Source: Halobaculum sp. XH14
GTDB taxonomy: Archaea > Halobacteriota > Halobacteria > Halobacteriales > Haloferacaceae
Direction: 5' to 3'
Length of the DNA stretch: 64,000 bases
Assembly: GCF_032116555.1 (NCBI RefSeq)
Contig: NZ_CP134949.1
Coordinates: 868,001-932,000 of the forward strand
Both the position numbers and the translations under genes were made by a program. Positions 7,503-16,197 of this stretch are shown piece by piece (within the stretch, counting starts at the first letter, position 1; each line of letters begins with the position of its first letter). The notes beneath the pieces were generated by a model, which worked only from the letters and a program-made list of their open reading frames with translations, had not been told where the DNA came from and searched no databases.

Positions 7503-8847
7503 GGCGGGCGTGGTACGCGGCGTCAGCGTTAGCCACGCGCGGGCCGACGTCGAGGATATCGGGTCGGTCGGCGGCGACGCGGCGGCCGACACCGTCTCGG
7601 GCCTGCTCGCCCGCGATGGCGTCACCGAGGCGTTCGCCATCCGGACCTGCAACCGGGCGGAGGCGTACGTCGTCGCCGACGACGGGGAGGCGGGCGAGGC
7701 CGCGCTCGCCGACTTCGCCGCGGCCGTCCCCGAGGAGGTCGTCGTCAGCCTGGACCACGAGTCCTCGCTCCGGCACCTGATGCGGGTCGCCGCCGGCCTG
7801 GAGTCGCTCGTGCTGGGCGAGGACCAGATCATCGGCCAGGTGAAGCGGGCGTTCGCCGAGTCCCGGCGGGCGGGCGGCATCGACGCGATGCTCGACGGCG
7901 TGCTCACGAAGGCCATCCACGTCGGCGAGCGCGCCCGCGCCGAGACGGCGATCAACGAGGGCTCGGTGTCGCTCGGCTCCGCCGCGGTCGAACTCGCGGC
8001 CGAGGAACTCGACCTCACGGGCTCGACGGCCGCCGTGCTCGGCGCCGGCGAGATGGGGACGCTCGCGGCCCGCGCGCTCGACGACGCCGGGGTCGACCGG
8101 GTCGTCGTCGCCAACCGGACGGTTCCCCACGCCGAACACGTCGCCTGCGAACTCGACGTCTCCGCCGAGGCGGTCCCGCTCGCGGACGCGCCCGCGGCGG
8201 CCCACGAGGCGGACGTGCTCATCAGCGCCACCGGTGCCGACGGCTACGTGCTCGAGGCCGACGACCTGGCCGACGCCGGCGACGTCGTCTGTATCGACCT
8301 GGCCCAGCCGCGCGACGTCGACCCCGACGCGGCGGTCGGCGACGCGGCGGCCGGCACCGCGTCGACCGGCGACGAGAGCGGCGTGACGGTTCACGACCTC
8401 GACGCGCTGAAGGCGGTGACCGCCGAGACCCAGGCGAGCCGACGGAGCGAGGCCGAGCGGGTCGAGGCGATGATCGACGAGGAGATGGACAGGCTGCTCG
8501 CGTCGTTCAAGCGCAGGCGGGCCGACGAGGCCATCTCCGCGATGTACGAGGGCGCCGAACGGACGAAAGCGCGCGAACTCGACCGGGCGCTGACGAAGCT
8601 TGAGGCGCAGGGCGAACTGCCCGACGAACAGCGCGAGACCGTCGAGTCGCTCGCCGACGCGCTCGTCGGGCAGTTGCTCGCGGCACCCACGAAGAGCCTC
8701 CGCGAGGCGGCGATGGAGGACGACTGGGACACGATCCACGCGGCGATGGAGCTGTTCGACCCCGAGTTCGAGACGCCGGCCGTGGAGTCGGACGACGGCG
8801 TTGCGGGTCCCCCGGAGCGGGTCTCCGAGCAGTTCACGGACGACTGA
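7495..8847 (+). CDS. hemA: glutamyl-tRNA reductase
   Basis: A 450-aa enzyme making glutamate-1-semialdehyde from Glu-tRNA, the first committed step of tetrapyrrole synthesis by the C5 route. Cys52 in IRTCNRAEAY is the catalytic thiol. MRVAAGLESLVLGEDQI and NEGSVSLGSAAVELA are family signatures, followed by the NADPH-binding AAVLGAGEMGTLAA. The C-terminal dimerisation helices cover about residues 310-420 and a loose acidic tail ends the protein. Together with the upstream dehydrogenase and the siroheme decarboxylase it outlines the siroheme-dependent heme pathway used by archaea. It overlaps the preceding gene by 8 bases. Confidence 0.96.
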   Translation: MTEAGVVRGVSVSHARADVEDIGSVGGDAAADTVSGLLARDGVTEAFAIRTCNRAEAYVVADDGEAGEAALADFAAAVPEEVVVSLDHESSLRHLMRVAAGLESLVLGEDQIIGQVKRAFAESRRAGGIDAMLDGVLTKAIHVGERARAETAINEGSVSLGSAAVELAAEELDLTGSTAAVLGAGEMGTLAARALDDAGVDRVVVANRTVPHAEHVACELDVSAEAVPLADAPAAAHEADVLISATGADGYVLEADDLADAGDVVCIDLAQPRDVDPDAAVGDAAAGTASTGDESGVTVHDLDALKAVTAETQASRRSEAERVEAMIDEEMDRLLASFKRRRADEAISAMYEGAERTKARELDRALTKLEAQGELPDEQRETVESLADALVGQLLAAPTKSLREAAMEDDWDTIHAAMELFDPEFETPAVESDDGVAGPPERVSEQFTDD

Positions 8848-8981
8848 ATCGCGGGACTGCCGGGCCGTGAGTGCGTTCGTCGCCGGCTCGCCGGGTCGCC
8901 TTCGACGCGCGTCGGTCAGCCGTCAGACCTGTTCCCGTCCTGTGGGAAAACGTGATGTGTGATGACACCACAGCTAGTCCC

Positions 8982-9896
8982 ATGACTCAGATGGGCGGTG
9001 GCGTCGGCAGGCTCCCCACCTCCTCGGTCGAGGAGAGCGTGGAGTCCGCCTGTTACGTCGCCGACTGTGGGCACCCCGAACTCGTCGCCGCGGTGACGGT
9101 GCTGTGTCTCACCGCCGCGTTCCTCCTGCTCTCCGGCATCGTTCTCGACAGGATCTTCGAGGCGCGGGACGCCCTGGAGGTCGAACGGACGCGGACGCGG
9201 GCCGAGCGGGACGCGTTCGATCGCTTCAGGCGGCGCGTCACGACGCTCGACCCGACCGAACTCGGGCCACCGGACCCGCAACCCGGCGGTGGGGGGGTGT
9301 TGGCCGTCGCCGGCGGCTCGGTCAGGGACGACACGGCGCTTTCTGCGGCCCGGGACGCGTACCGCGAGACGGTCATGGCGACGGCCCACTACGAGGAGGA
9401 GTACGACGAGTCGCTCGCGGAGAACGTGAGCGAGGAGTTCTCCGACACGGTCGCGTCCGCGCTGACGGGCGGGGACGCGCTCACCCCGCAACTCCACCTC
9501 GCGCTCGCCGACGGGGCCGACCGCGCGCGCCGCGAGCGCGACGAACTGCTGGCCGAACTGGACCGCGAGGAGGCGGCGCTCAGCGAGTCCGAGGACGCGC
9601 TCACGCCGGCGGCCGAGGCCGCGGAGGGGATCCTCGAGTCCGACCTCGACCGCTCGGGCTACGCGGACCTCATCGCCGACTACGAGCGCGCCGAGTGGCA
9701 CGAGCGGCAGGTCGAGTCGCTGCTCGCGGACCGGCAGGCGACGGTCCACGAGCGCGAGTCAGAGCGGCCGTACTGGTACGAGTACCTCTACGGGAGCCTC
9801 CGGTCGCCCTACCCGGTGCTGGCGGCGGGCACCGAGACGCTGGCGGCGCTGGCGGACGCGAAGGACGAACTGGCCGGCGCGGCGACGACGCGCTGA
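8982..9896 (+). CDS. membrane-anchored coiled-coil protein, DUF7260-like
   Basis: A 304-aa protein with a short N-terminal segment, one transmembrane helix (about residues 32-52, VAAVTVLCLTAAFLLLSGIVL), then a long acidic, charged helical region (ARDALEVERTRTRAERDAFDRFRRRV and RRERDELLAELDREEAALSES) typical of coiled coils. The composition and the AERDAF motif recall the haloarchaeal DUF7260 family as I remember it. Start choice is uncertain: ATG at 8955 and 8982 both fit. It follows hemA after 134 bases and may be transcribed separately. No enzymatic motif is visible. Confidence 0.72.
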   Translation: MTQMGGGVGRLPTSSVEESVESACYVADCGHPELVAAVTVLCLTAAFLLLSGIVLDRIFEARDALEVERTRTRAERDAFDRFRRRVTTLDPTELGPPDPQPGGGGVLAVAGGSVRDDTALSAARDAYRETVMATAHYEEEYDESLAENVSEEFSDTVASALTGGDALTPQLHLALADGADRARRERDELLAELDREEAALSESEDALTPAAEAAEGILESDLDRSGYADLIADYERAEWHERQVESLLADRQATVHERESERPYWYEYLYGSLRSPYPVLAAGTETLAALADAKDELAGAATTR

Positions 9897-9935
9897 CCGG
9901 GAAGCGCTTTTCCTTCTCGCGTGTGACCTCCTCGC

Positions 9936-10214
9936 ATGGCCGAACTACTGACCGACGAGGAGGTTTCGGATCGACTGCCCGACGGCTGGGAGCGCGACGG
10001 CGACGAGATCGTCCGGACCTTCGAGTTCGACTCGTATCTCGAAGGCGTCGGCTTCGCTGCCGGCGCGGGCGGGCTGGCCGAGGAGGCGTTCCACCACCCG
10101 GAACTCACGATCGGGTGGCGCGAGGTGGAGGCCCGCCTCACGACCCACGACGCGGGTGGCATCACGGGCAAGGACGTCGAGCTCGCGGGCCGGTTCAACG
10201 AACTGGCCGACTGA
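9936..10214 (+). CDS. 4a-hydroxytetrahydrobiopterin dehydratase (PCD/DCoH family)
   Basis: A 92-aa protein of the pterin-4a-carbinolamine dehydratase fold. The active-site block EEAFHHPELTIGWREVEARLTTHDAGGIT contains the paired His-His-Pro and the downstream T-H-D. The usual role is recycling the carbinolamine made by pterin-dependent hydroxylases. No aromatic amino acid hydroxylase lies nearby, and the same fold also assists molybdopterin enzymes in some organisms, so the physiological partner is open. CGCTTTTCC near 9905 is a suitable TATA box for a leaderless start. Confidence 0.92.
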   Translation: MAELLTDEEVSDRLPDGWERDGDEIVRTFEFDSYLEGVGFAAGAGGLAEEAFHHPELTIGWREVEARLTTHDAGGITGKDVELAGRFNELAD

Positions 10215-10260
10215 TGACCGGCGTCGCGGACGGGGTGCGAGCGCGGCCCGGACACGGCTG

Positions 10261-10629
10261 ATGGACGCCGCGTACGTGTTCCGGGTCCGGTTCACCCTCT
10301 CGCCGCGGGAGGTCAGGCTCGACCCCGACGAGTTCGAGACGACCGCGCGGGTGCCCGCGCCGACGCCGGGCGAGGACGGCTGGCTGCTGTTCCGGGACGC
10401 GCTCTGGCGGGGCGAGGCGAACGATTCGAGCCACGTGCGGGACCTGCTGGCCGAACGGCTGCCGGCCGGCGTGACGGTGCTGTCGGCGACGTTCAGCGAG
10501 TTCGAGACCGACGAGGCGTACCTGGCCGCGCTGGAGAAGGAGATCGCCCGGAACCTGACGGCGTTCAGGGCCGATTCGGCCGGCGAGGCGAAACACAAGT
10601 ACTTCGGCTCCTCGATCCGGGTCCGGTGA
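10261..10629 (+). CDS. LWR-salt family protein
   Basis: A 122-aa protein with an N-terminal beta strand MDAAYVFRVRFTLSP, a central LLFRDALWRGEANDSSHVRDLLAERL containing the Leu-Trp-Arg that I associate with the haloarchaeal LWR-salt family, and a helical C-terminus EKEIARNLTAFRADSAGEAKHKYFGSSIRV. Small, soluble and acidic; biochemical role unknown. It follows the dehydratase by 46 bases and could be in the same unit. Confidence 0.8.
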   Translation: MDAAYVFRVRFTLSPREVRLDPDEFETTARVPAPTPGEDGWLLFRDALWRGEANDSSHVRDLLAERLPAGVTVLSATFSEFETDEAYLAALEKEIARNLTAFRADSAGEAKHKYFGSSIRVR

Positions 10630-10689
10630 TTCGGCGGCGTCGGCCGGTCGCCGGCAACTCACCGACCGCGGGAGACGGCCCCGCTCGCC

Positions 10690-10860
10690 GCTCCGGGGCT
10701 GTGACTTCCGCGGTTCGTCTCGCTTCGCTCGCCTGCCTCGTTCTCGCTCACTCATACCCTGCTTATCCCTCGTTCGTCCCTCGCTCGTTCCTCACGCGCG
10801 TCCGCTCGCCCTTCGGGCTCGCCGTCACGCGCGCCGACCGCACGGGGACGACGCGTGCCG
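10690..10860 (-). repeat. dispersed GC-rich element between the LWR-salt gene and the MscS-like gene
   Basis: No gene in 10630-10968. Read on the minus strand, GCGCGTGACGGCGAGCCC followed by GGGCGAGC and GAGGGACGAACGAGG matches the left part of the element at 37331. The hairpin GGCGAGCCCGAAGGGCGAGC folds on itself. It lacks the core motif and the AAATCTTCGATTT hairpin, so it is a partial copy. GTTAACAAAAG near 10930 is the probable promoter box for the downstream gene. Confidence 0.55.
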
Positions 10861-10968
10861 GGGCGTGGACGACGGTCACCCCACCCGGCGGCGGACCCGA
10901 TAGTGACCGATTTCGAGCGTATGAGCACTGTTAACAAAAGGTGATGAGCGCGTGCGTTCTACCGGACA

Positions 10969-11970
10969 ATGATCATCCAGAGCACGTCGCTCCCGCTGCA
11001 AGTCGCGATCCGCGAGACGATCAATCGGACGATCGCGGAGGTGGTCGCGTACCTGCCGACGATCGTCGGCGCGCTGCTGATCCTCGTCGTCGGCTACGTC
11101 GTCGGCCGGATCCTGGGCGGGCTCGTGGCGCGGATCGTTCGACGGATCGGCATCGACCGGTACACGACCGGGACGGCCGTCGAGGACGTCGGTAGCGGCG
11201 ACGACGTCGCCCGGACGCTCGGGAAGGTCGTCGCCTACTACGTCTACTTCGTCGCCATCGTCGCCGCCGCGGACGTGTTGAACATCGACCTCCTCACGGA
11301 CCTGCTGGTCGAGCTCGGAGCGTACCTGCCGGTGATCCTCGGGGCGCTCGTCGTCCTCCTCGTCGGGTTCATCATCGGGCGGATCGTCGGCGACATCGTC
11401 GCCGGAATCGTCGGCAGCTTCGGCGTCGGCCCGTACCTCCGGGAGACGCCCCTGGAGTCGCTCGGCGACACCGAGGGCGAGTTCGGCCGGATCGTCGGGA
11501 AACTGGTCACCTACTACGTCTACCTGTTGACGCTGCTGGCGGTCGCGGACATCCTCCGGATCGACTCGCTCTCGATGGTGCTCAACGAGTTTGCCGACTA
11601 CCTCCCCGCGCTGTTCGGCGGGCTGCTCGTGTTGCTGGTCGGCATCTGGGCGGCCGAACGGATCGGCGGGCTGGTCGACGACATCGACGACGGCCGGGCG
11701 ATCCACGTCGCCAGCCTCGCCGTGAAGGTACTCGTCTACTACATCACGGTCACCGTCGCGCTGGGCGCGATCGGCTTCACCATCGCTCCGCTCACCAGCC
11801 TGTTCACGACGTTCATCGTCGCGTTCTTCGGCGCGCTGGCGCTTGCGCTTGCGCTCGGCATCGGGCTCGCGGTCGGGCTCGGCGGGCAGGACTACGTCGC
11901 CGAGAACATCGACGGCTGGGTCGAGTCGGCCAGGGAGACGGCCGGCAGCGAGGACATCACCGACAGGTGA
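10969..11970 (+). CDS. membrane protein with repeated conserved TM helices, mechanosensitive-channel related
   Basis: A 333-aa integral membrane protein with about eight to nine hydrophobic segments. Three internal repeats have the pattern YLPxIxGALLxLLVGxxxGRI followed by an amphipathic segment and a second helix (about residues 28-105, 117-190 and 206-275). This is the conserved TM-helix (Pfam TM_helix) unit found in CmpX and MscS-related proteins. The C-terminal LALALGIGLAVGLGGQDYVAENIDGW resembles the pore helix and following segment of MscS channels, but no cytoplasmic beta domain follows. It may be an osmotic-response channel or an accessory membrane protein. Confidence 0.8.
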   Translation: MIIQSTSLPLQVAIRETINRTIAEVVAYLPTIVGALLILVVGYVVGRILGGLVARIVRRIGIDRYTTGTAVEDVGSGDDVARTLGKVVAYYVYFVAIVAAADVLNIDLLTDLLVELGAYLPVILGALVVLLVGFIIGRIVGDIVAGIVGSFGVGPYLRETPLESLGDTEGEFGRIVGKLVTYYVYLLTLLAVADILRIDSLSMVLNEFADYLPALFGGLLVLLVGIWAAERIGGLVDDIDDGRAIHVASLAVKVLVYYITVTVALGAIGFTIAPLTSLFTTFIVAFFGALALALALGIGLAVGLGGQDYVAENIDGWVESARETAGSEDITDR

Positions 11971-12158
11971 CTCCGTCGCCCGGGAATCCGCGAGGCTGAT
12001 CGGTTCGGCCGGCGGTCGGGCTCCACACCGGCCTCCTCCGATCGAACGGACGCCGTCGATTCGACCCGCGCTGGCCGTGACCTGATCCCCGAAAGAATCA
12101 ACGCCGAGAGTGTCACGGCAAGACACTTAACGGAGAACGCCCTACCAATCCTCCCCAG

Positions 12159-12881
12159 ATGGTCCCCGACGCCTACGACTTCTGGCTGTTCGACCTCGAC
12201 GGCACCGTGGTCGACGCCGACTGGGCGTACACCCGCGAGGTGTTCGACCGGGTCGGCGACCGCCTCGGCCGCGAGTTCACCGACCGGCAGGCAGAGGTGC
12301 TCTGGCACGGCCTGGAGGGCTCGCGCGACCCGAAGCTCCGCGAGTGGGGCATCGACCCCGCGGAGTTCTGGCCGGCGTTCCACGCCGTCGAGGACCCGGG
12401 AACGCGCGCCGAGGCGTCCTACGTCCACGAGGACGCCGCGCGCCTGCTCTCGTCGCTCCACGAGCGCGAGGTCCCGGTCGGCGTCGTCACCCACTGTGCC
12501 GAGTTCCTCGCGGACCCGGTCGTCGAGCACCTCGACCTGACCGACTGGTTCGACGTGTTCCTCTGCTGCTCGGAGGAGACCGGCTGGAAGCCCGACCCGA
12601 CGCCCGTCACGAACGCGATGGACGCGCTCGGCGTCGACGCGGCCGTCCAGCGGGGCGTGTTGCTCGGCGACGGCGCGAGCGACGTGGGCGCGGCCTGGAA
12701 CGCCGGCCTCGACGCGGTCCACGTCGAGCGACACGGCTACGGCGAACGCGGCCGCTGCGTCCGCGCGGACTACCGCGTGCGCTCCTTCGACGACCTCCCG
12801 CGCGGGAGCGACGCGGACCCGGACCTCGGCGTCGACTCCGCCGGCACGGGCGGCGTCGAGGTCGGCGACCTCGGCTCCTGA
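12159..12881 (+). CDS. HAD-superfamily hydrolase
   Basis: A 240-aa phosphatase-like protein. Motif I is FDLDGTVVD (nucleophile Asp near residue 11), motif II is the Thr in VGVVTHCAEF, motif III the Lys in GWKPDPTP, and motif IV is LLGDGASDVGAAWNAGL. The helical cap lies between motifs I and II, as in phosphoglycolate phosphatase and pyrophosphatase PpaX types. An acidic tail of about 20 residues ends the protein. CACTTAAC near 12124 is a TATA box at about -30 for a leaderless start. The substrate cannot be predicted. Confidence 0.88.
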   Translation: MVPDAYDFWLFDLDGTVVDADWAYTREVFDRVGDRLGREFTDRQAEVLWHGLEGSRDPKLREWGIDPAEFWPAFHAVEDPGTRAEASYVHEDAARLLSSLHEREVPVGVVTHCAEFLADPVVEHLDLTDWFDVFLCCSEETGWKPDPTPVTNAMDALGVDAAVQRGVLLGDGASDVGAAWNAGLDAVHVERHGYGERGRCVRADYRVRSFDDLPRGSDADPDLGVDSAGTGGVEVGDLGS

Positions 12882-12911
12882 GCGCCGAGCGCGGGTGGCT
12901 CGGGGCGCGTC

Positions 12912-13862
12912 TCACTCGAACGTCGGGTGTGGCTCGTACGACTCGCCGACCGCGAACGAGATCGCCCGTTCCCGCGTCTCGATCGACAGTCGGTCGTGCT
13001 CGACCATCTCGCCGTCGAGCGAGAACTGCCGGGGCTCGGTCGCGTCGACGAGCACCGACGGCACCGTCAGCCTGGTGAGCCGCGAGTCGCCCCCGCGGAA
13101 GAAGCGGTCGACCGCACCGCTCGCCAGATAGTCGATGGCGGGCGCCCGCTCGACGACGAGCAGGTCGAGCTTCCCGTCCTCCATGTCGGCCTGCCGGCCC
13201 GGAAACCGCCGGGCGTTCCCGACCAGCAGGACCAGCGCCTCGCCCGACCAGACCGGGTCCGCCTCCGGGCCGGCGCGGATGTCCAGTTTCAGCCCCTCGA
13301 AGTCGCGCGTGTGCTGGAGCGTCGTCAGGACGTACGCCAGCGTGCCGACCCGCTTTTTCAGCTCCGACTCGGTCCTCGCGCTCGCCTCCGCCGTCAGCCC
13401 GCAGACGCACGAGTTGAGGAACGGGCGGCCCGTCGTCCCTTCCGGGCTCAGCACGCTGTTCCCCGGCGTGTCGGGGCCGTCGCCGAGCGACTCGACGACG
13501 CCCAGGTCGAGCCGTCGGACCTCGCCCCCGTCCAGCACCTCGAAGGCGTGTTCCACGCCCCGGATGCCGACGTTATCGGCGAAGCCGTTTCCCGTGCCCG
13601 CCGGCACGACGCCCAGCGTCACGTCGTCCAGCCGACTCGCCTCCTGGACGCCGCGAACGACGCCGTTGAGCGTGCCGTCGCCGCCGCAGGCGACGACCCG
13701 GTCGGCGCCCGATTCGGCCGCCTCGCGTGCGAGCGCGACCTCGTCGCCCGACTCCGAGGTGTTCCGGATCTCGTAGCCGCGTTCCTCGGCGAGGGCTGCC
13801 GCCTGCACGCTCGCCGCCTGATCGCCGCTTTCGGGGTTTCGAACGAGGACCGACCGCTGCAT
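12912..13862 (-). CDS. diacylglycerol kinase-like lipid kinase family protein
   Basis: A 316-aa protein with a diacylglycerol kinase catalytic domain at the N-terminus: VLVRNPESGD and the nucleotide-binding glycine motif VVACGGDGTLNGVVRG, followed by LGVVPAGTGNGFADNVG. The C-terminal beta-sandwich contains FSLDGEMVEHD, the usual closing motif of the YegS/DgkB group. Archaeal relatives probably phosphorylate isoprenoid lipids, but the substrate is not known. The ATG at 13860-13862 gives MQRSVLVRNPESG; upstream extensions run through the divergent promoter. It is divergent from the PHP gene with a 52-base gap and convergent with the HAD gene. Confidence 0.88.
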   Translation of the reverse strand: MQRSVLVRNPESGDQAASVQAAALAEERGYEIRNTSESGDEVALAREAAESGADRVVACGGDGTLNGVVRGVQEASRLDDVTLGVVPAGTGNGFADNVGIRGVEHAFEVLDGGEVRRLDLGVVESLGDGPDTPGNSVLSPEGTTGRPFLNSCVCGLTAEASARTESELKKRVGTLAYVLTTLQHTRDFEGLKLDIRAGPEADPVWSGEALVLLVGNARRFPGRQADMEDGKLDLLVVERAPAIDYLASGAVDRFFRGGDSRLTRLTVPSVLVDATEPRQFSLDGEMVEHDRLSIETRERAISFAVGESYEPHPTFE

Positions 13863-13914
13863 ACGGACGCATCGGCCCACAACTGCAAAGCCGTACCGCC
13901 GCCTCCTAGCATCC

Positions 13915-14583
13915 GTGCCCGAGTTCGCCGTCGACCTGCACAACCACAGCCGGTTCTTCCACGGCTTCGTCGGTCGGCCGACCCCGTACGACCCGGTCGG
14001 GCTCCGACTGCACGCGCTCGTCGCCCGCCGTCGGGGGCTCGACGCGCTCACGGTGACGAACCACGACTACGCGTACGTGGGCGACGCGGACCTGCCCATT
14101 CTGCCGGGCATCGAGGTGTCGACGACCCGGGGGCACGTCCTCGTCGTCGGCCCGGACCCTCCCCGGCGGACGACGCCGGGCGAGTTGACGCCCGCGGAGG
14201 CCGTCGACCGCGCCCACGAGCGCGGCTGTGCGGCCATCGTCGCGCACCCGTTCCGGAACGGCTCCGTCCGGGAGTCGGACGCCGACTTCGACGCCGTCGA
14301 ACTGAACGGAAAGAACCCGGAACACGACGCGCGGACGCTCCAGTTCGCCGACCGGCGGGGGCTCCCCGTCGTCGGCGGCAGCGACGCCCACTACCCGTTC
14401 GAGGTCGGGCGGGCCTACACGACCGTCGAGGCCGACAGCCTCGGGCCCCGCGACGTCGCCGACGCCATCCGCGCCGGCGACGTCTCCTCCGTCTCGAACC
14501 TCGGCCGGCTCCACCGGCTGCTCGACCGGGGGTACAGCGTCGTCCACGGGGGGCGGCGGTGGCTCCGGTCGCGGGCGGAATAG
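13915..14583 (+). CDS. PHP-domain metal-dependent phosphoesterase
   Basis: A 222-aa single PHP domain with a GTG start. Metal ligands are visible in order: VDLHNHSRF (His-x-His), the NHD of LTVTNHDYAY, the Glu of GIEVST, IVAHPFRNGS and GGSDAHYPFEVG. This matches the polymerase/histidinol-phosphatase fold in stand-alone phosphoesterases that hydrolyse nucleotide-type or small phosphates. Start and frame follow the divergent promoter shared with the lipid kinase-like gene. The natural substrate is unknown. Confidence 0.87.
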   Translation: MPEFAVDLHNHSRFFHGFVGRPTPYDPVGLRLHALVARRRGLDALTVTNHDYAYVGDADLPILPGIEVSTTRGHVLVVGPDPPRRTTPGELTPAEAVDRAHERGCAAIVAHPFRNGSVRESDADFDAVELNGKNPEHDARTLQFADRRGLPVVGGSDAHYPFEVGRAYTTVEADSLGPRDVADAIRAGDVSSVSNLGRLHRLLDRGYSVVHGGRRWLRSRAE

Positions 14584-14611
14584 GTTGCGTGCGCGCCGCT
14601 CGGCGGGACGG

Positions 14612-15025
14612 CTATCCCAGTCGCTCGTCGAGAATCAGCCGCGTCTTCGTCCCCTCGACCTCCGGCAGTTCGCGCGCCCGGCTGATGAGTTCGTTCACCG
14701 CCCGGGTGTCGACACAGTCCACGATGAGGACGATGTCCTCCTCGCCCGACACCTGCCAGACGAAGTCGACCTCCTCCCACTCGGCGAGCGTCGACGACAC
14801 CTCGCTCGTGTCCACGTTCATGTCGACGCTCGTCTCGACCATCGCCTTCACGTTCCCCGTCCGCGTGGTGACGGTGAAGCGCTCGATGATGCCGTCCTCG
14901 CTCATCCGATCGACCCGGTTGCGAACCGTTCCCTCGCTGGTGCCCACGCGGTCGGCGATCTCGGTGTAGGGCGTTCGCGCGTCCCGTCGGAGGACGTTCA
15001 GGATGGCCCGGTCGAGGTCGTCCAT
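14612..15025 (-). CDS. Lrp/AsnC-family transcriptional regulator
   Basis: A 137-aa regulator. The N-terminal winged helix MDDLDRAILNVLRRDARTPYTEIADRVGTSEGTVRNRVDRM covers residues 1-45, followed by the IIERFTVTT wing and a RAM ligand-binding domain ending KTRLILDERLG. It is divergent from carA with 97 bases between the start codons, where two TTCGAA boxes 20 bases apart are likely operator sites. A role in sensing an amino acid such as glutamine and adjusting carbamoyl phosphate supply is a reasonable inference. Autoregulation is likely given the shared promoter. Confidence 0.92.
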   Translation of the reverse strand: MDDLDRAILNVLRRDARTPYTEIADRVGTSEGTVRNRVDRMSEDGIIERFTVTTRTGNVKAMVETSVDMNVDTSEVSSTLAEWEEVDFVWQVSGEEDIVLIVDCVDTRAVNELISRARELPEVEGTKTRLILDERLG

Positions 15026-15055
15026 ACACGCCCGTGAGGCCGGGACGCCTTACCG

Positions 15056-15096
15056 ATTTCGAATTTCGTAACTCAGCTTCGAACGACGCACTTATT
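15056..15096. promoter_or_regulatory. divergent lrp-carA promoter with paired TTCGAA boxes
   Basis: The six-base palindrome TTCGAA occurs at 15058-15063 and 15078-15083, centre to centre 20 bases, about two helical turns, as expected for a dimer or octamer-forming Lrp protein. CACTTATTGC (15089-15098) is the carA TATA box about 28 bases before its ATG. GCCTTACC (15048-15055) may serve the regulator in the other direction. Confidence 0.5.
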
Positions 15097-15122
15097 GCGG
15101 TGGCATCCATGCGTATCTCGTA

Positions 15123-16187
15123 ATGGCGGACGCCTACGTCGCGCTGGCGGACGGCCGCGTGTTCGACGCACGCTGCCGCTCGCCCGGCCGCACACGTGGT
15201 GAACTGGTGTTCACGACCGCGTACACGGGGTACGAGGAGTCGTTGACGGACCCCTCCTACGAGGAGCAGGTCCTCACGTTCTCCTACCCCCTGATCGGCA
15301 ACTACGGCGTCCGAGACGAGCGATTCGAGTCCGACCGCGTCCACCCCAACGCCGCGGTCGCACACGAACTGACCGAGGACGTGGCCGAGTGGCTCGACGG
15401 CGAGGACGTTCCCGCGGTCGACCACCTCGACACGCGCGAACTCGTCACGTCCGTCCGGGAGGAGGGCGCGATGAAGTGTGGCATCGCCGCCGGCCCGGAC
15501 GCGACCCCCGAGGCCGCCCGCGAGGAGCTCGCGGCGTGCAAGGGGATGAGCGACCACGTCGACATCGGCGCGCAGGTCTCGACGACCGAGGCGTACACGG
15601 TGTCGGGCGGGGGCGAGTACGACGTCGCCCTCGTGGACTGTGGCGCGAAGGGCTCCATCGCCGCCTCGCTCGCCGAGCGCGGCGCGGACGTCCACGTCCT
15701 CCCGTACGACGTGGACGCGGCGACGGTGGCCGACCTGGACCCGGACGTGCTGTTCGTCTCGAACGGGCCGGGCGACCCGGCGAACTTCGAGGCAACGCAG
15801 GCGCTCGTCGGGGCGTTCGCGGGCGAACTTCCGCTGGCGGGCATCTGTCTCGGCCAGCAGATCGTCGCCCGCGCGTTCGGCGGCGAGACGGAGAAGATGG
15901 CGTTCGGCCACCGCGGCGTCAACCAGCCGGTGCGCGACCTCGAGTCGGGCAAGGTCGTGATGACGACCCAGAACCACGGCTACTCGGTCGCCGACCCCGG
16001 CTCGCTCGACGTGACGCAGGTGAACGTGAACGACGACACCGCCGAGGGGCTCGCCAGCGACCAGCACGACGTCGTCACCCGGCAGTACCACCCCGAGGCG
16101 AACCCCGGCCCGCACGACTCGCTCGGCTTCTTCGACGAGGTGCTCGAACTCGCCGGACGAACGCGCTCGCCCGTCGCCGCGGATTAG
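15123..16187 (+). CDS. carA: carbamoyl-phosphate synthase small subunit
   Basis: A 354-aa glutaminase subunit delivering ammonia to CarB for arginine and pyrimidine synthesis. The N-terminal CarA-specific domain (about 1-130) includes FTTAYTGYEESLTDPSYEEQ and LIGNYG. The C-terminal class I amidotransferase has Cys242 in AGICLGQQI and His323/Glu325 in QYHPEANPGPHDS. FVSNGPGDP is the oxyanion-loop motif. No carB follows; the next 250 bases are a dispersed repeat. I recall that carA and carB are unlinked in Haloferax volcanii too, so this is not a sign of loss. Control by the divergent Lrp protein is likely. Confidence 0.96.
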   Translation: MADAYVALADGRVFDARCRSPGRTRGELVFTTAYTGYEESLTDPSYEEQVLTFSYPLIGNYGVRDERFESDRVHPNAAVAHELTEDVAEWLDGEDVPAVDHLDTRELVTSVREEGAMKCGIAAGPDATPEAAREELAACKGMSDHVDIGAQVSTTEAYTVSGGGEYDVALVDCGAKGSIAASLAERGADVHVLPYDVDAATVADLDPDVLFVSNGPGDPANFEATQALVGAFAGELPLAGICLGQQIVARAFGGETEKMAFGHRGVNQPVRDLESGKVVMTTQNHGYSVADPGSLDVTQVNVNDDTAEGLASDQHDVVTRQYHPEANPGPHDSLGFFDEVLELAGRTRSPVAAD

Positions 16188-16197
16188 ACCGCTACCT

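Noticed and set aside
9053-9749. A minus-strand membrane or DNA-binding gene opposite the DUF7260-like protein.
   Set aside because: No promoter, no hydrophobic or folded pattern, and the plus-strand frame has a proper transmembrane helix and coiled coil.
15123-16187. Loss of carB, as it does not follow carA.
   Set aside because: I recall the two genes being unlinked in other haloarchaea, and only 64 kb is visible.
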